The notes: generated by a model not told the origin, from the letters alone. Counted from the stretch's first letter, positions 52,154 to 61,748 are shown. The stretch is 64,000 nucleotides of DNA from Bacteroidales bacterium (GCA_017501525.1 JAFVWT010000007.1:1-64000), one strand, 5' to 3'. A program made the numbers and translations.

Positions 52154-55036
52154 TTATCGTCTTGCATCCCATTGAGATGACTGTTTGCGGTACTGCAACA
52201 AATCGGCTAATGCTGCCGCTTTTGCATTTATTCTGAAGCTCCATGATGACCATTGTCCCATAGGTATCCATGAGAATGAGATCTGGAAACAATGCAGATC
52301 ATACGTAGCGCTCAATTGAGTTGTTGATAATTTAAGTTTGGTTATATCAAAACCTGTATTTACATTGATATTCAGGTCTTTAGTCAATCTTACCTGAGCA
52401 GACATCGAAAGAGTCTGAGTATGAGTATTCTTGATAATCAACTGCTCATTTGTATATTGATAAGACTTGCTGTAGCTATATGAATAGCTGAAATTCAATG
52501 CCCAAGGAACATTTGGATTGAGGTAATAAACCCAACCTCCGGGGATATATTCTCCTGTAACAGGATGATAATATACTTTATTATATGAGCCTGCAGACAT
52601 TGAAGCTCCCGATCCTCCTCGGCCACCATGTCCGCCATGTCCACCATGCCCTCCGCCAGGAGCACCTCCTCCACCTCCCTGAGAGCCGTCATTACCTTTG
52701 CCGCGTCCCTCACCATTTATGCTGAAGTTGGCAGAGACACTTGCATTGGTAAGTCTGAAAAGGTTAAACCCACCCTCCTGAGTAATGTTATAGACATTAT
52801 GGCGACGGCCACGCTCATCGATTGCATAAGGGTCAAGAGTCATATTCGCACTAATACCAACCTTTTCCAATATATTTGTATTCATATCAATACGGATATT
52901 GGAAAGTTTCATTGAGTCCGCAAGGAAATTATATGAACCTGACAGACCAAGATTGTCTATTATCTTTATCTTTCTGGTACCTGTTCCTGTCGTATCCTCA
53001 GGGTTGACTACCTTTGCTTCTATATTGTTCTTAACACTGAAATTTAACGAACCTGTCTTACCCTTCTGTGGAGGAGAATTGATACCTCCTGCCCATTTAT
53101 TATACTCAACACTTTTTTCAACTCCATTGACATCCGTATAGTTATAAATTCTCCATCCGTTCATTGCCGTTCCCATTTCAGGGGAAAACGAAGCCGATAG
53201 CGAAGGACTTATCATATGCCTTATAGCTTTGAGTTTTCCACGTCTGAAATTAAACAGACCATAGATACGGGTACTCATAGAGAGACCGGCAGAAAATGTT
53301 TGAGTCACACCGAAATCATCAAATTGATTTGTCCTGACAACCTCCATTTTGTTGGTCTCGGGATTATAATACTGGTTTTGGGAACTGAAATACCAGTTCA
53401 TTCCATAATTGACTGTCGGAGAGAAATTGATATACTTCAATAAAGTGAATGTCGGAAGTTTTATATCAAATTTATGGGTCATTCCTGTTTTGAGTTTCTT
53501 CCAGAAATCGGGTTCCTTTATCTCCCTTGCCTTGAAATCGATTTTGTTTTGGAATGAAGTGTTATATCCTATAGAGAAATCTTCATACCATTTTGATTTA
53601 CCCACTTTATTTTTACGCTTGAAGGGATAGAATTTGTTCACATTCAATGTAATGTTGGGCAAGGTCAAAGAGTATGAACTATCCCGAGAGTTCTGGTTAT
53701 GCAGGGCATTCACAGACAGACTCAACGCACTCCAAGTCTTGGAGTATGAAATTGATGACTGAATTTGACTTTGCAAGGCTTCCTGCATGTTAGTTGAGTT
53801 GTAGCGGTTATTTGAAGGGCTGGAGAAGTTTACAGATGCTCTGAACGATGTCCCCGGATTTGCTTTGGAATCTTGGGTATGACTCCATTTTACCCCAAAG
53901 TTTTTGGTCTGGAAAAAGTCAGGACTTCCCTTATCTCCTGTCTGGTCATTTGAATATTCCAAATCGAAGGTACCATTGAATTTGTATCTCAATTTGTACC
54001 GGGACGACATTTTCACATTCCATGACCCTTTCGTAAAGATACTTCCTGTCAAAGCCATATCGAAGTAGTCCCCTATTACGAAATAGAAACCTCCATCTTT
54101 CATAAACAGACCTCTGGCCTCCTCCTCTCCAAATGTAGGGAAAAGAATACCACTCGCTCTATCGGGTCTCTTGGGGACAAATCCAAATGGAAGGACAATA
54201 GGTAGCGGAACATCCTCAAGAACCAGCCATGCGGGACCGAATACAGTCTTTTGTTTTGGCTCTGTCTCCACTACAGCCTTGGACATCTTCAGATAGTAGT
54301 GAGGATGATCCAATTCGCACACTGTATATTTTCCTCCTGAGATATTGATAGACTTGTTTGGCATCATATTGAGGTTATCACCTCTGAGCTGTCCATCCTC
54401 CTCGTCAGTAATCATATTTTTGATTCGGGCTTTACCTGTCTCGAAATTATAGAATACATTATCCATTGAATAGGCCTTGCCCGCTTGAGTCATCTTGGGT
54501 TTGCCCGTTACCACGCCATTGGTATCAGCCACTCCGGCAGCATAAACCACTTTCTTGTTGACATCGTACTCCATATATTCCGCCGTCAACTCCATATCCC
54601 CGTAGGTAACCTTAACATCACCATAATAATATATCATATTGCGACCATTGGAAAAGTCCTCCACCGTAGAGTCCCTGGCTACAGAGAAAGCGGGGCGGTC
54701 AACCATCCCTTTGGGCCGGGGCAATGTATCTCTCGCCGATAGAGAATCGGCTACGGCAACAGAATCTGCAACAGATACCGATGTTGTGTCAGCCAATCCC
54801 AATGAGTCTGCGGTGATAAGAGAATCCTTTGGAGAGAATCGCAATTGCTCCCTGGAGACCATCCTTAAATTTCTTGAAGTATCTGCATTAAGACGATTGA
54901 CAACAGGTGCCGCAAGAGTATCAACATCTATAAAATCTCTCACCCTCACTTTCATACCTGCGAATGCGGAGCTTGAAACTAAAGTGAGAATCAATATTAT
55001 AAGTGAAAACCTTATGGAGATTTTTGAAATATACAT
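52154..55036 (-). CDS. lptD: LptD-like outer-membrane LPS assembly protein
   Basis: A 960-residue outer-membrane protein that inserts lipopolysaccharide into the outer leaflet. A signal peptide (about residues 1-26) and a low-complexity segment of DSLxxADS repeats (residues about 70-110) precede the OstA-type beta-jellyroll (MIYYYGDVKVTYGDMELTAE, TVCELDHPHYYLKMSKA). A C-terminal beta-barrel starts around PIVLPFGFVPKRPDRASGIL. Near residues 775-812 an unusual Gly/His-rich loop occurs (GGGHGGHGGHGGRGGSG). LptD proteins of Bacteroidetes are divergent, but the domain order supports the call. Confidence 0.88.
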   Translation of the reverse strand: MYISKISIRFSLIILILTLVSSSAFAGMKVRVRDFIDVDTLAAPVVNRLNADTSRNLRMVSREQLRFSPKDSLITADSLGLADTTSVSVADSVAVADSLSARDTLPRPKGMVDRPAFSVARDSTVEDFSNGRNMIYYYGDVKVTYGDMELTAEYMEYDVNKKVVYAAGVADTNGVVTGKPKMTQAGKAYSMDNVFYNFETGKARIKNMITDEEDGQLRGDNLNMMPNKSINISGGKYTVCELDHPHYYLKMSKAVVETEPKQKTVFGPAWLVLEDVPLPIVLPFGFVPKRPDRASGILFPTFGEEEARGLFMKDGGFYFVIGDYFDMALTGSIFTKGSWNVKMSSRYKLRYKFNGTFDLEYSNDQTGDKGSPDFFQTKNFGVKWSHTQDSKANPGTSFRASVNFSSPSNNRYNSTNMQEALQSQIQSSISYSKTWSALSLSVNALHNQNSRDSSYSLTLPNITLNVNKFYPFKRKNKVGKSKWYEDFSIGYNTSFQNKIDFKAREIKEPDFWKKLKTGMTHKFDIKLPTFTLLKYINFSPTVNYGMNWYFSSQNQYYNPETNKMEVVRTNQFDDFGVTQTFSAGLSMSTRIYGLFNFRRGKLKAIRHMISPSLSASFSPEMGTAMNGWRIYNYTDVNGVEKSVEYNKWAGGINSPPQKGKTGSLNFSVKNNIEAKVVNPEDTTGTGTRKIKIIDNLGLSGSYNFLADSMKLSNIRIDMNTNILEKVGISANMTLDPYAIDERGRRHNVYNITQEGGFNLFRLTNASVSANFSINGEGRGKGNDGSQGGGGGAPGGGHGGHGGHGGRGGSGASMSAGSYNKVYYHPVTGEYIPGGWVYYLNPNVPWALNFSYSYSYSKSYQYTNEQLIIKNTHTQTLSMSAQVRLTKDLNINVNTGFDITKLKLSTTQLSATYDLHCFQISFSWIPMGQWSSWSFRINAKAAALADLLQYRKQSSQWDARR

Positions 55037-55073
55037 TTAATCTCTTTGAGAATGGAGCACAAATATAGTCTTT

Positions 55074-55105
55074 TTTGAACTCCTTCCAAAGTTTTATTAC
55101 ATTTG
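55074..55105 (+). promoter_or_regulatory. Promoter of the amidase-mlaD operon
   Basis: TTTG (55074-55077), a 20-base spacer and TACATTTG (55098-55105) form a consensus-quality promoter. The -7 box ends nine bases before the ATG at 55115. Confidence 0.65.
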
Positions 55106-55114
55106 TGGCCTAAA

Positions 55115-56200
55115 ATGACTAAAAAATTTTTAACAACGGTTTTTTTTGTTGCAGCCATTTGTCTTTTCCAATTGGCACCTGCCTTTTCACAGTCAAAACA
55201 ACTTGTGAAACTAAAAACTGTTGTTATCGATGCAGGACATGGAGGAAAAGACCCTGGAGCCATAAACGGCAAAACATATGAAAAAAACATAACTCTGTCC
55301 GTTGCCCTTAAACTTGGCAAATTGATAGAGGATAATTATCCTGACGTCAAGGTTATTTATACCCGCAAAACAGATAAATTCGTAGAATTGCACGACAGGG
55401 CTGCGATTGCCAACAAGAACAACGCCGACCTCTTCATTTCCATCCATGTAAATGCCGCTTCCAACAAATCTGCCCACGGACATGAAACATTTGTCATGGG
55501 TACAGCTATGAGCCAATCCAATCTTGAAGTTTGCCAGTTGGAAAACAGTGTCATCGTCCTTGAAAATGACTATTCCTCAAAATATGAAGGATTTGATCCT
55601 GGCAACCCGGAATCATATATCATTTTCTCCCTGCTGCAGAACGCACATCTGGAGCAATCTCTCGACTTTGCAACACTCGTACAACAGAAAGCAGGCAACA
55701 GCCCCATCAAAAGGGACAGAGGTGTAAAACAAGGGAATCTGATAGTCCTCTGGAAATGCACAATGCCGGCAGTACTGATCGAACTTGGTTTCATTTCCAA
55801 CACAAACGACCTGAAATCCCTCAAAGGAGAGAGCAATCAGCAAGCAATGGCCCGATACATCTTCAACGCATTCAAAGAATACAAAAAAGGATACGATACT
55901 GAGATATACATTCCTGACAATTCCTTGAAACAAGAACAACAAGAAGAGAAAAAGGAGAATCAGGTAAAAGGTCCTGCCGAACCGGAAGTAAAATTCGGAA
56001 TACAGATTATGGCTATAAACCACACCTTAGACAAAAACTCACGCGAGTTCAAAGGGTACAAGGCCAAATATTTCAAATCTGGAAAATACTACAAATATTA
56101 TATCGGAGAATATTCTAGCAGGGAAGAGGCCCAGAAAGCTCTTCCAAAAATAAGGAGAACATTTCCTGAAGCATTCATCATTAAATTGGAACAGAAATGA
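55115..56200 (+). CDS. N-acetylmuramoyl-L-alanine amidase (Amidase_3) with SPOR-like C-terminus
   Basis: A 361-residue exported amidase cutting the bond between muramic acid and the stem peptide. The signal peptide is MTKKFLTTVFFVAAICLFQL and ends near FSQ. The zinc site is seen as VVIDAGHGGKDPGAING (His), TYEKN (Glu) and LFISIHVNAASN (His), with the catalytic Glu in LIELGFISN. A Glu/Gln/Lys-rich linker leads to a final 70-residue domain resembling SPOR (KFGIQIMAINHTLD, YKYYIGEYSSREEAQKALPK), which would bind denuded septal glycan. The ATG at 55115 is preferred to the TTG at 55103, which lies inside the -7 box. The gene overlaps mlaD by four bases. Confidence 0.92.
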   Translation: MTKKFLTTVFFVAAICLFQLAPAFSQSKQLVKLKTVVIDAGHGGKDPGAINGKTYEKNITLSVALKLGKLIEDNYPDVKVIYTRKTDKFVELHDRAAIANKNNADLFISIHVNAASNKSAHGHETFVMGTAMSQSNLEVCQLENSVIVLENDYSSKYEGFDPGNPESYIIFSLLQNAHLEQSLDFATLVQQKAGNSPIKRDRGVKQGNLIVLWKCTMPAVLIELGFISNTNDLKSLKGESNQQAMARYIFNAFKEYKKGYDTEIYIPDNSLKQEQQEEKKENQVKGPAEPEVKFGIQIMAINHTLDKNSREFKGYKAKYFKSGKYYKYYIGEYSSREEAQKALPKIRRTFPEAFIIKLEQK

Positions 56201-57102
56201 GAAAAGAAGTAAAATTAGGGATATTGATGTGCATAATAGTTGCTGCCACCTTCTTTGCAATGGATTTTTTAAAAGGAAAAGATCTTTTCACCAATGACAT
56301 CAAACTGCATACTACTTTAGAAAGTGTGGAAGGATTGGCTGTATCTACCCCCGTTAACATCCAGGGTTACAAAGTAGGAAATATAACGGAATTGTCATAC
56401 AACCCAAAAGAAAGGGTGTACAACATCACATTCTCTGTATTGGAGGAATTCAACATTCCGGATGACTCACGTCTGGAAGTGTATAGTTCCGACATACTTG
56501 GTTCCAAAGCGATGAGAATATCCTTGGGACAATCCTCACAATATTTCAGTTCAGGAGACCACATACCGGGGGCATTTGCGCCGGATATGTTGGGCCAACT
56601 CCTTGGTGGACTTACAGAAACGAAACAGCAAGTCGATACTCTACTTACAAACCTTAACATTACAGTAAATTCGATAAATGGTATTTTGAACGAAAACAAC
56701 TCCGAGAATATTGCATCGGTAATGGAAGATCTCCAAAAAACAATGTCAGAGATTGCTGGAATAGCATCTGCCGTCAATGAGAAAACTCCTCAAATCGAAT
56801 CAATCATAAGTGGTTTTGAAAAAGTATCCAACACACTTGCTTCATCCTCTGAAGCAGTCGGAAAGACCATTGCAAATGCTGAACAGATTACAAATGCCCT
56901 AACAGAATCACAAATACAGGAATCACTCAAATCGCTAAAAGAGCTTCTTGACAATCTTCAAAATGAAAGCGGAACAATTGGAAAACTACTCAGCAGCGAT
57001 TCACTTTATAACTCAATAACCTCTTTATCAAGTCATTTGGACAGCCTTGTTACAAAGATTGAAAAAGACCCTAAAAAATACATAAAAATTTCAATATTTT
57101 AA
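56197..57102 (+). CDS. mlaD: MlaD-family (MCE) substrate-binding protein
   Basis: A 301-residue inner-membrane-anchored protein of the Mla phospholipid transport pathway. One N-terminal helix (about residues 8-24) is followed by the MCE domain (EGLAVSTPVNIQGYKVGNITELSY). The rest is a long helical, coiled-coil-prone tail with Ser/Asn-rich repeats (residues about 150-290), typical of tube-forming MCE proteins. The start overlaps the amidase stop codon as ATGA, so the two are translationally coupled. The MlaE and MlaF genes are not in the window. Confidence 0.9.
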   Translation: MRKEVKLGILMCIIVAATFFAMDFLKGKDLFTNDIKLHTTLESVEGLAVSTPVNIQGYKVGNITELSYNPKERVYNITFSVLEEFNIPDDSRLEVYSSDILGSKAMRISLGQSSQYFSSGDHIPGAFAPDMLGQLLGGLTETKQQVDTLLTNLNITVNSINGILNENNSENIASVMEDLQKTMSEIAGIASAVNEKTPQIESIISGFEKVSNTLASSSEAVGKTIANAEQITNALTESQIQESLKSLKELLDNLQNESGTIGKLLSSDSLYNSITSLSSHLDSLVTKIEKDPKKYIKISIF

Positions 57103-57294
57103 AGGGAGTTTTTTATTCAGACATCCACAAATTTGCCAAATAAATTTTTTTCAAGGGCAAACATATTGGCTTTCAATGGCTTTATTTTTTGAGCGTTTTT
57201 TTTATTTTTTTGTTTGGTATTTTTTTTCCATTTTTGCCATCCGATTAAAACTATCAGCATAGGATTATTAACAATTTTCAACCTTTAACAATTG
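57103..57294 (+). promoter_or_regulatory. AT-rich upstream region of dnaA
   Basis: There are 192 bases with long T-runs and no gene. Two weak DnaA-box-like sequences, ACATCCACA near 57120 and TTATTAACA near 57265, each match seven of nine positions of TTATCCACA. These could serve dnaA autoregulation. The evidence is too thin to call an origin of replication. Confidence 0.3.
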
Positions 57295-58701
57295 ATGAGT
57301 CACAACGAAGTTTGGAATAGTTGTCTACAGATTATCAGGGACTTAATACCTCCCAGCAGCTATAGGACATGGTTTGAGCCAATAGTTCCTATCAAGTTGG
57401 AAGGCAGTACCTTGACTATATCTGTACCCTCAGACTTTTTTCCTGAATACATTGAGGCTCATTTCATAAAGGAGTTGCGCTCATCGATGAAGAGGACATT
57501 GGGAGATCAAGCAAAATTGATATACAATGTCTCCATCATTAAAAATGAGACAATCAAATATCCGGGCATCAGCAAACAGGATGTAAATAATCCAGACATT
57601 TCACTCCCTGCCGAGAAGGTAAAGAACTTTACAGACCCTTACATTATTCCAGGACTGAAAAGGATAAATGTAAACCCCAATCTAAACATCAACTACTCTT
57701 TTGAAAATCTGATAGAGGGTGACTGTAACCGATTGGGAAGAGCTGCAGGAATTGAGATTGCCAAAAAACCCGGAAACAATGCGTTTAATCCACTGTTCCT
57801 GTATGGAGGCCCCGGATTGGGCAAAACCCACTTGGCTCAGGCTATCGGTATCGACATTAAAGAGAAATACCCTGACAAAGTGGTACTCTATGTAACTGCA
57901 AACAGATTCCAGACTCATTATCAGGAATCAGTAATGAAGAATGCAATGACAGATTTTCTTCACTACTATCAGTCTATGGATGTCCTTATTTTGGATGACG
58001 TTCACGAATTTGCGGAGAAACCAGGTACTCAAAATGCATTCTTCCAGATATTCAACTATTTGCATCAGCTTGGAAAACAGCTCATACTTACATGTGATCG
58101 TGCTCCTGTAGAACTACAAGGACTGGAGCAAAGACTTCTTTCAAGATTCAAGTGGGGACTTACCACAGAATTGTTGCCACCGGACTTCCCTACCAGAGTT
58201 GCAATACTCAAAGCCAAGAGTTTTAGAGAAGGAATCAATCTGTCAGATGACGTAATAAATTATATTGCATCTAAAGTAACCAGCAATGTCAGAGAACTTG
58301 AAGGGACACTTGTCTCACTGATGGCCAATGCAACATTAACTAAGAAACAGGTTACACTTGGATTAGCTCAAGAACTGATAGAGAAAATAGTATCAAATCA
58401 CAAGAAGGACATTACAACAGATACCATTCTTAATGTCGTTTGTGACTATTTTGGATTTACAAAAGAGACTCTTCTTTCCAAAACGAGAAAGAGAGAAATC
58501 GTACAAGCAAGACAAATTGCAATGTATCTCTGCCGAAATATGACAGGAGCATCCCTTGACTTTATCGGACACCAGATGGGTGGCAAAAACCATGCAACTG
58601 TCCTCTATGCCTGCAACACCGTTTGTGACCTTATGGCCACCGACAAATCGTTCAGACAGTACATTGGTGATTTAGAGAAAAAACTCAAGCATAACATATA
58701 A
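57295..58701 (+). CDS. dnaA: Chromosomal replication initiator protein DnaA
   Basis: A 468-residue initiator. Domain I is at the N-terminus (SYRTWFEPIVPIKLEGSTLTI), followed by a linker. The AAA+ domain III has Walker A PLFLYGGPGLGKTHLAQ (about residue 170), Walker B VLILDDVHEF and the sensor/Arg-finger region LEQRLLSRFKWGL. Domain IV carries the DNA-binding signature GGKNHATVLYACNTV. ATG at 57295 is chosen over the overlapping TTG three bases upstream. It has its own AT-rich upstream region and is followed by pepD after 10 bases. Confidence 0.96.
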   Translation: MSHNEVWNSCLQIIRDLIPPSSYRTWFEPIVPIKLEGSTLTISVPSDFFPEYIEAHFIKELRSSMKRTLGDQAKLIYNVSIIKNETIKYPGISKQDVNNPDISLPAEKVKNFTDPYIIPGLKRINVNPNLNINYSFENLIEGDCNRLGRAAGIEIAKKPGNNAFNPLFLYGGPGLGKTHLAQAIGIDIKEKYPDKVVLYVTANRFQTHYQESVMKNAMTDFLHYYQSMDVLILDDVHEFAEKPGTQNAFFQIFNYLHQLGKQLILTCDRAPVELQGLEQRLLSRFKWGLTTELLPPDFPTRVAILKAKSFREGINLSDDVINYIASKVTSNVRELEGTLVSLMANATLTKKQVTLGLAQELIEKIVSNHKKDITTDTILNVVCDYFGFTKETLLSKTRKREIVQARQIAMYLCRNMTGASLDFIGHQMGGKNHATVLYACNTVCDLMATDKSFRQYIGDLEKKLKHNI

Positions 58702-58711
58702 TCTTACAATT

Positions 58712-60148
58712 ATGACTTCTGATCAAGTATTATCCTATTTTCGTGAAATTTTGACAATTCCACGAGAATCAGGCCATGAAGAGCATATTATAGCTTATTT
58801 GCAAAACTTTGCAAAAGAAAAAAATCTTGAATGTAAAACTGATGAAGCCGGTAACGTATTGATTACCAAAGAGGCAACTCCTGGAAGAGAAAATTCTCCT
58901 ACAATTATTCTGCAGAGCCACTCAGATATGGTTTGCGAGAAGAACAATGGTGTGGAGCATGACTTTTCCAAAGATCCGATTAAAGCTGTTGTAGAAGACG
59001 GATGGCTTATTGCCAAAGATACCACCCTGGGGGCAGATTGCGGTATCGGCATTGCAGCACAACTTGCAGTATTGGATGACCCCGAATTGGAACATGGCAA
59101 AATTGAAGCCCTTTTCACTACATCTGAGGAGACAGGACTTGACGGAGCATTTGCTTTGAAAAAAGATTTTCTTACAGGCTCTATTTTAATCAACCTTGAC
59201 TCTGAGGATGAAGGAGAATTGTTTATCGGATGCGCTGGAGGTATAGACACTACTGCAAAAATCAAATATACCACCACAGAGGTACCTGCCCAATACTCAT
59301 TCTTGAAAGTAGGTTTCGCAGGAGGCTTGGGAGGACATAGCGGAGACGATATCAATAAAGGACGTTCAAATGCTGTCCAGTCACTTGCCCGCTCCCTTTT
59401 CAGAATTTTTAAAGATCACAAGGCATATCTTTGCCAGATAGATGGAGGCAATAAGAGAAATGCCATTGCAAGAGAAGCTTATGCAATCATCGCTGTAGAA
59501 GCATCTGAAGTTGAAAAAATAGAGTCAATCCATACCACAGTATTCAATGAACTCAAAGATGAATTTGCAGTAACAGACCCCGGTATTTCCACTATTTTTG
59601 AAAAATCTGAACCTTGTAAAGAGGCTATAGATACCGACACAGCTCTCAATCTCATTGCTGTTCTCAATAGTGTACCTCACGGAGTTCTGGCTATGAGTGC
59701 TGATGTAGAAGGACTTGTAGAGACCTCTACAAACCTTGCATCCGTTAAAATGCAGGAAGAAAATATCATCCGTATTGGAACAAGCCAAAGAAGTTCCACC
59801 AATAGCGCTCGCCATTGGGCTGCAGAAAGAGTGGAAGCGGCATTTCTCCTTGCAGGTGCTGTAGTTACTCACGAGTCCGAATATCCGGGATGGAAACCAA
59901 GTCTCAAATCACACATTCTGGAAGTATGCAAAGAGTCATACAGGAATCTCTTTGGAGTAGACCCGATTGTAAGGGCTATCCATGCAGGACTTGAGTGCGG
60001 ATTATTCCTTGACAAGTACCCCCACCTGGATATGATTTCATTTGGACCTACCCTACGGGGAGTACATGCTCCGGGCGAAAGACTTGAACTTGCTAGTCTT
60101 GATAAATTTGTCCTTCTATTGAATGATGTAATTGTCAAAACCAAGTAG
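58712..60148 (+). CDS. pepD: Aminoacyl-histidine dipeptidase PepD
   Basis: A 478-residue M20 metallopeptidase that cleaves Xaa-His dipeptides. Zinc ligands and catalytic residues are visible in LQSHSDMVCEKN, TLGADCGIGIAAQLAVLDD, FTTSEETGLDGAF and LINLDSEDEGELFIGCAGG, with a last ligand His in LRGVHAPGERLEL. The lid domain begins near GFAGGLGGHSGDDINKGRSN. The length matches the cytosolic non-specific dipeptidase group. The next gene, rpe, starts two bases after its stop codon, so they form an operon. Confidence 0.94.
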   Translation: MTSDQVLSYFREILTIPRESGHEEHIIAYLQNFAKEKNLECKTDEAGNVLITKEATPGRENSPTIILQSHSDMVCEKNNGVEHDFSKDPIKAVVEDGWLIAKDTTLGADCGIGIAAQLAVLDDPELEHGKIEALFTTSEETGLDGAFALKKDFLTGSILINLDSEDEGELFIGCAGGIDTTAKIKYTTTEVPAQYSFLKVGFAGGLGGHSGDDINKGRSNAVQSLARSLFRIFKDHKAYLCQIDGGNKRNAIAREAYAIIAVEASEVEKIESIHTTVFNELKDEFAVTDPGISTIFEKSEPCKEAIDTDTALNLIAVLNSVPHGVLAMSADVEGLVETSTNLASVKMQEENIIRIGTSQRSSTNSARHWAAERVEAAFLLAGAVVTHESEYPGWKPSLKSHILEVCKESYRNLFGVDPIVRAIHAGLECGLFLDKYPHLDMISFGPTLRGVHAPGERLELASLDKFVLLLNDVIVKTK

Positions 60149-60150
60149 TT

Positions 60151-60795
60151 ATGATACTTTCACCTTCTATCCTTGCAGGAGACTTCACCAAACTCGGTGA
60201 GACGATAGATATGATCAACAAGTCTGAGGCAGACTGGATTCACCTCGATGTGATGGATGGAGTATTTGTACCTAATATTTCATTCGGATTTCCTGTAATC
60301 AAGAATATTGCATCAATTGCAAAGAAACCACTTGATGCCCACCTGATGATTGTAGATCCCGACAGATACATTGGCAAACTCCACGAAATGGGTGTTGAAT
60401 ATGTAAGTGTCCATTATGAGGCATGCAACCACCTGCACAGGACTCTTCAGAACATCCAATCTATGGGAATGAAAGCAGGTGTGGCCCTTAATCCACATAC
60501 CCCTGCATCCAATTTGGAATATATCCTGGAATACTCTGATTTCATATTGGTAATGTCTGTAAATCCTGGATTTGGAGGACAATCCTTTATTGATAATTCC
60601 CTACGAAAAATATCGGAAATAAAGGAAATGGCTATCAAAAAAGGGTTGAATACATTGGTTGAGGTGGACGGCGGAGTAAATTTGAAAAATTCAGTATTAC
60701 TCAAAGATGCCGGAACGGATATAATTGTAGTGGGAAGCACCATTACCTCAAGTGCTAATCCGATTGATACAATTTCAAAACTCAAGGCCATATAA
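60151..60795 (+). CDS. rpe: Ribulose-phosphate 3-epimerase
   Basis: A 214-residue TIM barrel interconverting ribulose-5-phosphate and xylulose-5-phosphate. Active-site segments are complete: LSPSILAGDF, WIHLDVMDGVFVPNISFG with metal and acid residues, DAHLMIVDP, VMSVNPGFGGQSFI and LVEVDGGVNLKNS. A phosphate-binding IIVVGSTI lies near the end. It is the last gene of a pepD-rpe unit and converges on birA across a repeat element. Confidence 0.96.
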   Translation: MILSPSILAGDFTKLGETIDMINKSEADWIHLDVMDGVFVPNISFGFPVIKNIASIAKKPLDAHLMIVDPDRYIGKLHEMGVEYVSVHYEACNHLHRTLQNIQSMGMKAGVALNPHTPASNLEYILEYSDFILVMSVNPGFGGQSFIDNSLRKISEIKEMAIKKGLNTLVEVDGGVNLKNSVLLKDAGTDIIVVGSTITSSANPIDTISKLKAI

Positions 60796-60816
60796 GGGGA
60801 GATTATCCCGACTTAG

Positions 60817-60946
60817 TTTTATAGATACTACCTGACCTTGCGAGGATTTATGGAATTTTCACCGAGAAAAAACATAAAAGACGCAAAAGTTTTAAAGTTG
60901 TTACAATGCTATACCTTTAAAATGTGGAATTTATAGAACAGTCCCT
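60817..60946 (-). repeat. Interspersed MITE/REP-like element, copy I
   Basis: Read on the minus strand: GGGACTGTTCTATAAATTCC, ACATTTTAAAGGTATAGC, AACTTTTGCGTCTTTTATG, TTTTTTCTCGGTGAAAATTC and CATAAATCCTCGCAAGGTC, ending near TCTATAAAAC. Its left end overlaps the birA stop codon, and it fills the gap between the convergent rpe and birA genes. Confidence 0.75.
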
Positions 60947-61709
60947 AAATAATATAGGCTATTTCCTTAAAGAAATATTTTCTACACTGCCCGTCTTCCA
61001 GTTCGATGATTAAACGGGCAGTTTTTTCTTCTATTCCAACTATTTTGCCCACGATCTCCACTGGAGTTCCCTCATTGTAATATTCTGTCTGCAAGAATCT
61101 AAAGTACTCCCCTTTGCGATACAGCAGACGATTATATGTGAGATTGAGTTCGTCCAGCGTCCGTCCGGATGCCCTAGAGTTCAGATACAATTTTTCAAAT
61201 ATTTCAGAGAATATCTCCAGTTCCCTATGCAAGTCATAACTTTCATTGCAATTAGTTTCCCTTATAAGTGAGGTAGGATTCGGAATTTCAGGAGAAAACT
61301 GAAGCTGGTTGATATTGATTCCTATCCCTATTATCGATTCTGACAATTTGTCACCACTTAGGAAATTCTCTATCAACATCCCACAAATTTTCCTATCTCC
61401 AACATATATATCATTTGGCCATTTTATCTTGGCAGTAACTCCTTTTGCTGCAAGATACTCTACCACTGCCAAAGAGGCTATCTGAGAGACCACAAATTGA
61501 GCATTTGCCTGTAAATCAACAGGTCTGACTAATATGGAAAAGGTCAGATTCATACTTCTTGAACTCTCCCACTTATTTCCCCTTTGCCCTTTACCTTCAC
61601 TTTGGTAGTGAGCGCTCCATATTGTGAGTTCCTCCACTTCGTAACGATTTCTTACTGCATGGGCATTAGTTGAATCTGTCATATTTAACCAAATAATGTT
61701 CATTGGCAT
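60945..61709 (-). CDS. birA: Biotin--[acetyl-CoA-carboxylase] ligase
   Basis: A 254-residue class I biotin protein ligase, without the N-terminal DNA-binding domain of Escherichia coli BirA and so probably not a repressor. Core motifs are DSTNAHAVRN, SEGKGQRGNKWESSRSMNLTF containing the GRGRxG-type biotinyl-AMP loop, IKWPNDIYVGDRKICGMLIE and GIGININQ. The C-terminal domain ends with LEDGQCRKYFFKEI. Start at 61709, with a second Met two codons later. It is divergent from rsfS. Confidence 0.93.
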   Translation of the reverse strand: MPMNIIWLNMTDSTNAHAVRNRYEVEELTIWSAHYQSEGKGQRGNKWESSRSMNLTFSILVRPVDLQANAQFVVSQIASLAVVEYLAAKGVTAKIKWPNDIYVGDRKICGMLIENFLSGDKLSESIIGIGININQLQFSPEIPNPTSLIRETNCNESYDLHRELEIFSEIFEKLYLNSRASGRTLDELNLTYNRLLYRKGEYFRFLQTEYYNEGTPVEIVGKIVGIEEKTARLIIELEDGQCRKYFFKEIAYII

Positions 61710-61748
61710 AATTTTTATTAGTATCTTTATCAGATTTTATTTATTTGA

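Noticed and set aside
52125-52292. N-terminal extension of RidA
   Set aside because: It overlaps lptD in another phase, and RidA proteins begin at the MSKRVISS-type start used here.
52495-52716. Small frame rich in Met, Val and Ala inside lptD
   Set aside because: It is an out-of-frame reading of the Gly/His repeat in lptD and has no independent signals.
57103-57294. AT-rich region before dnaA considered as oriC
   Set aside because: Only two weak DnaA-box-like sequences are visible, and no cluster or typical neighbouring origin genes are seen. GC-skew analysis of the whole chromosome would decide.
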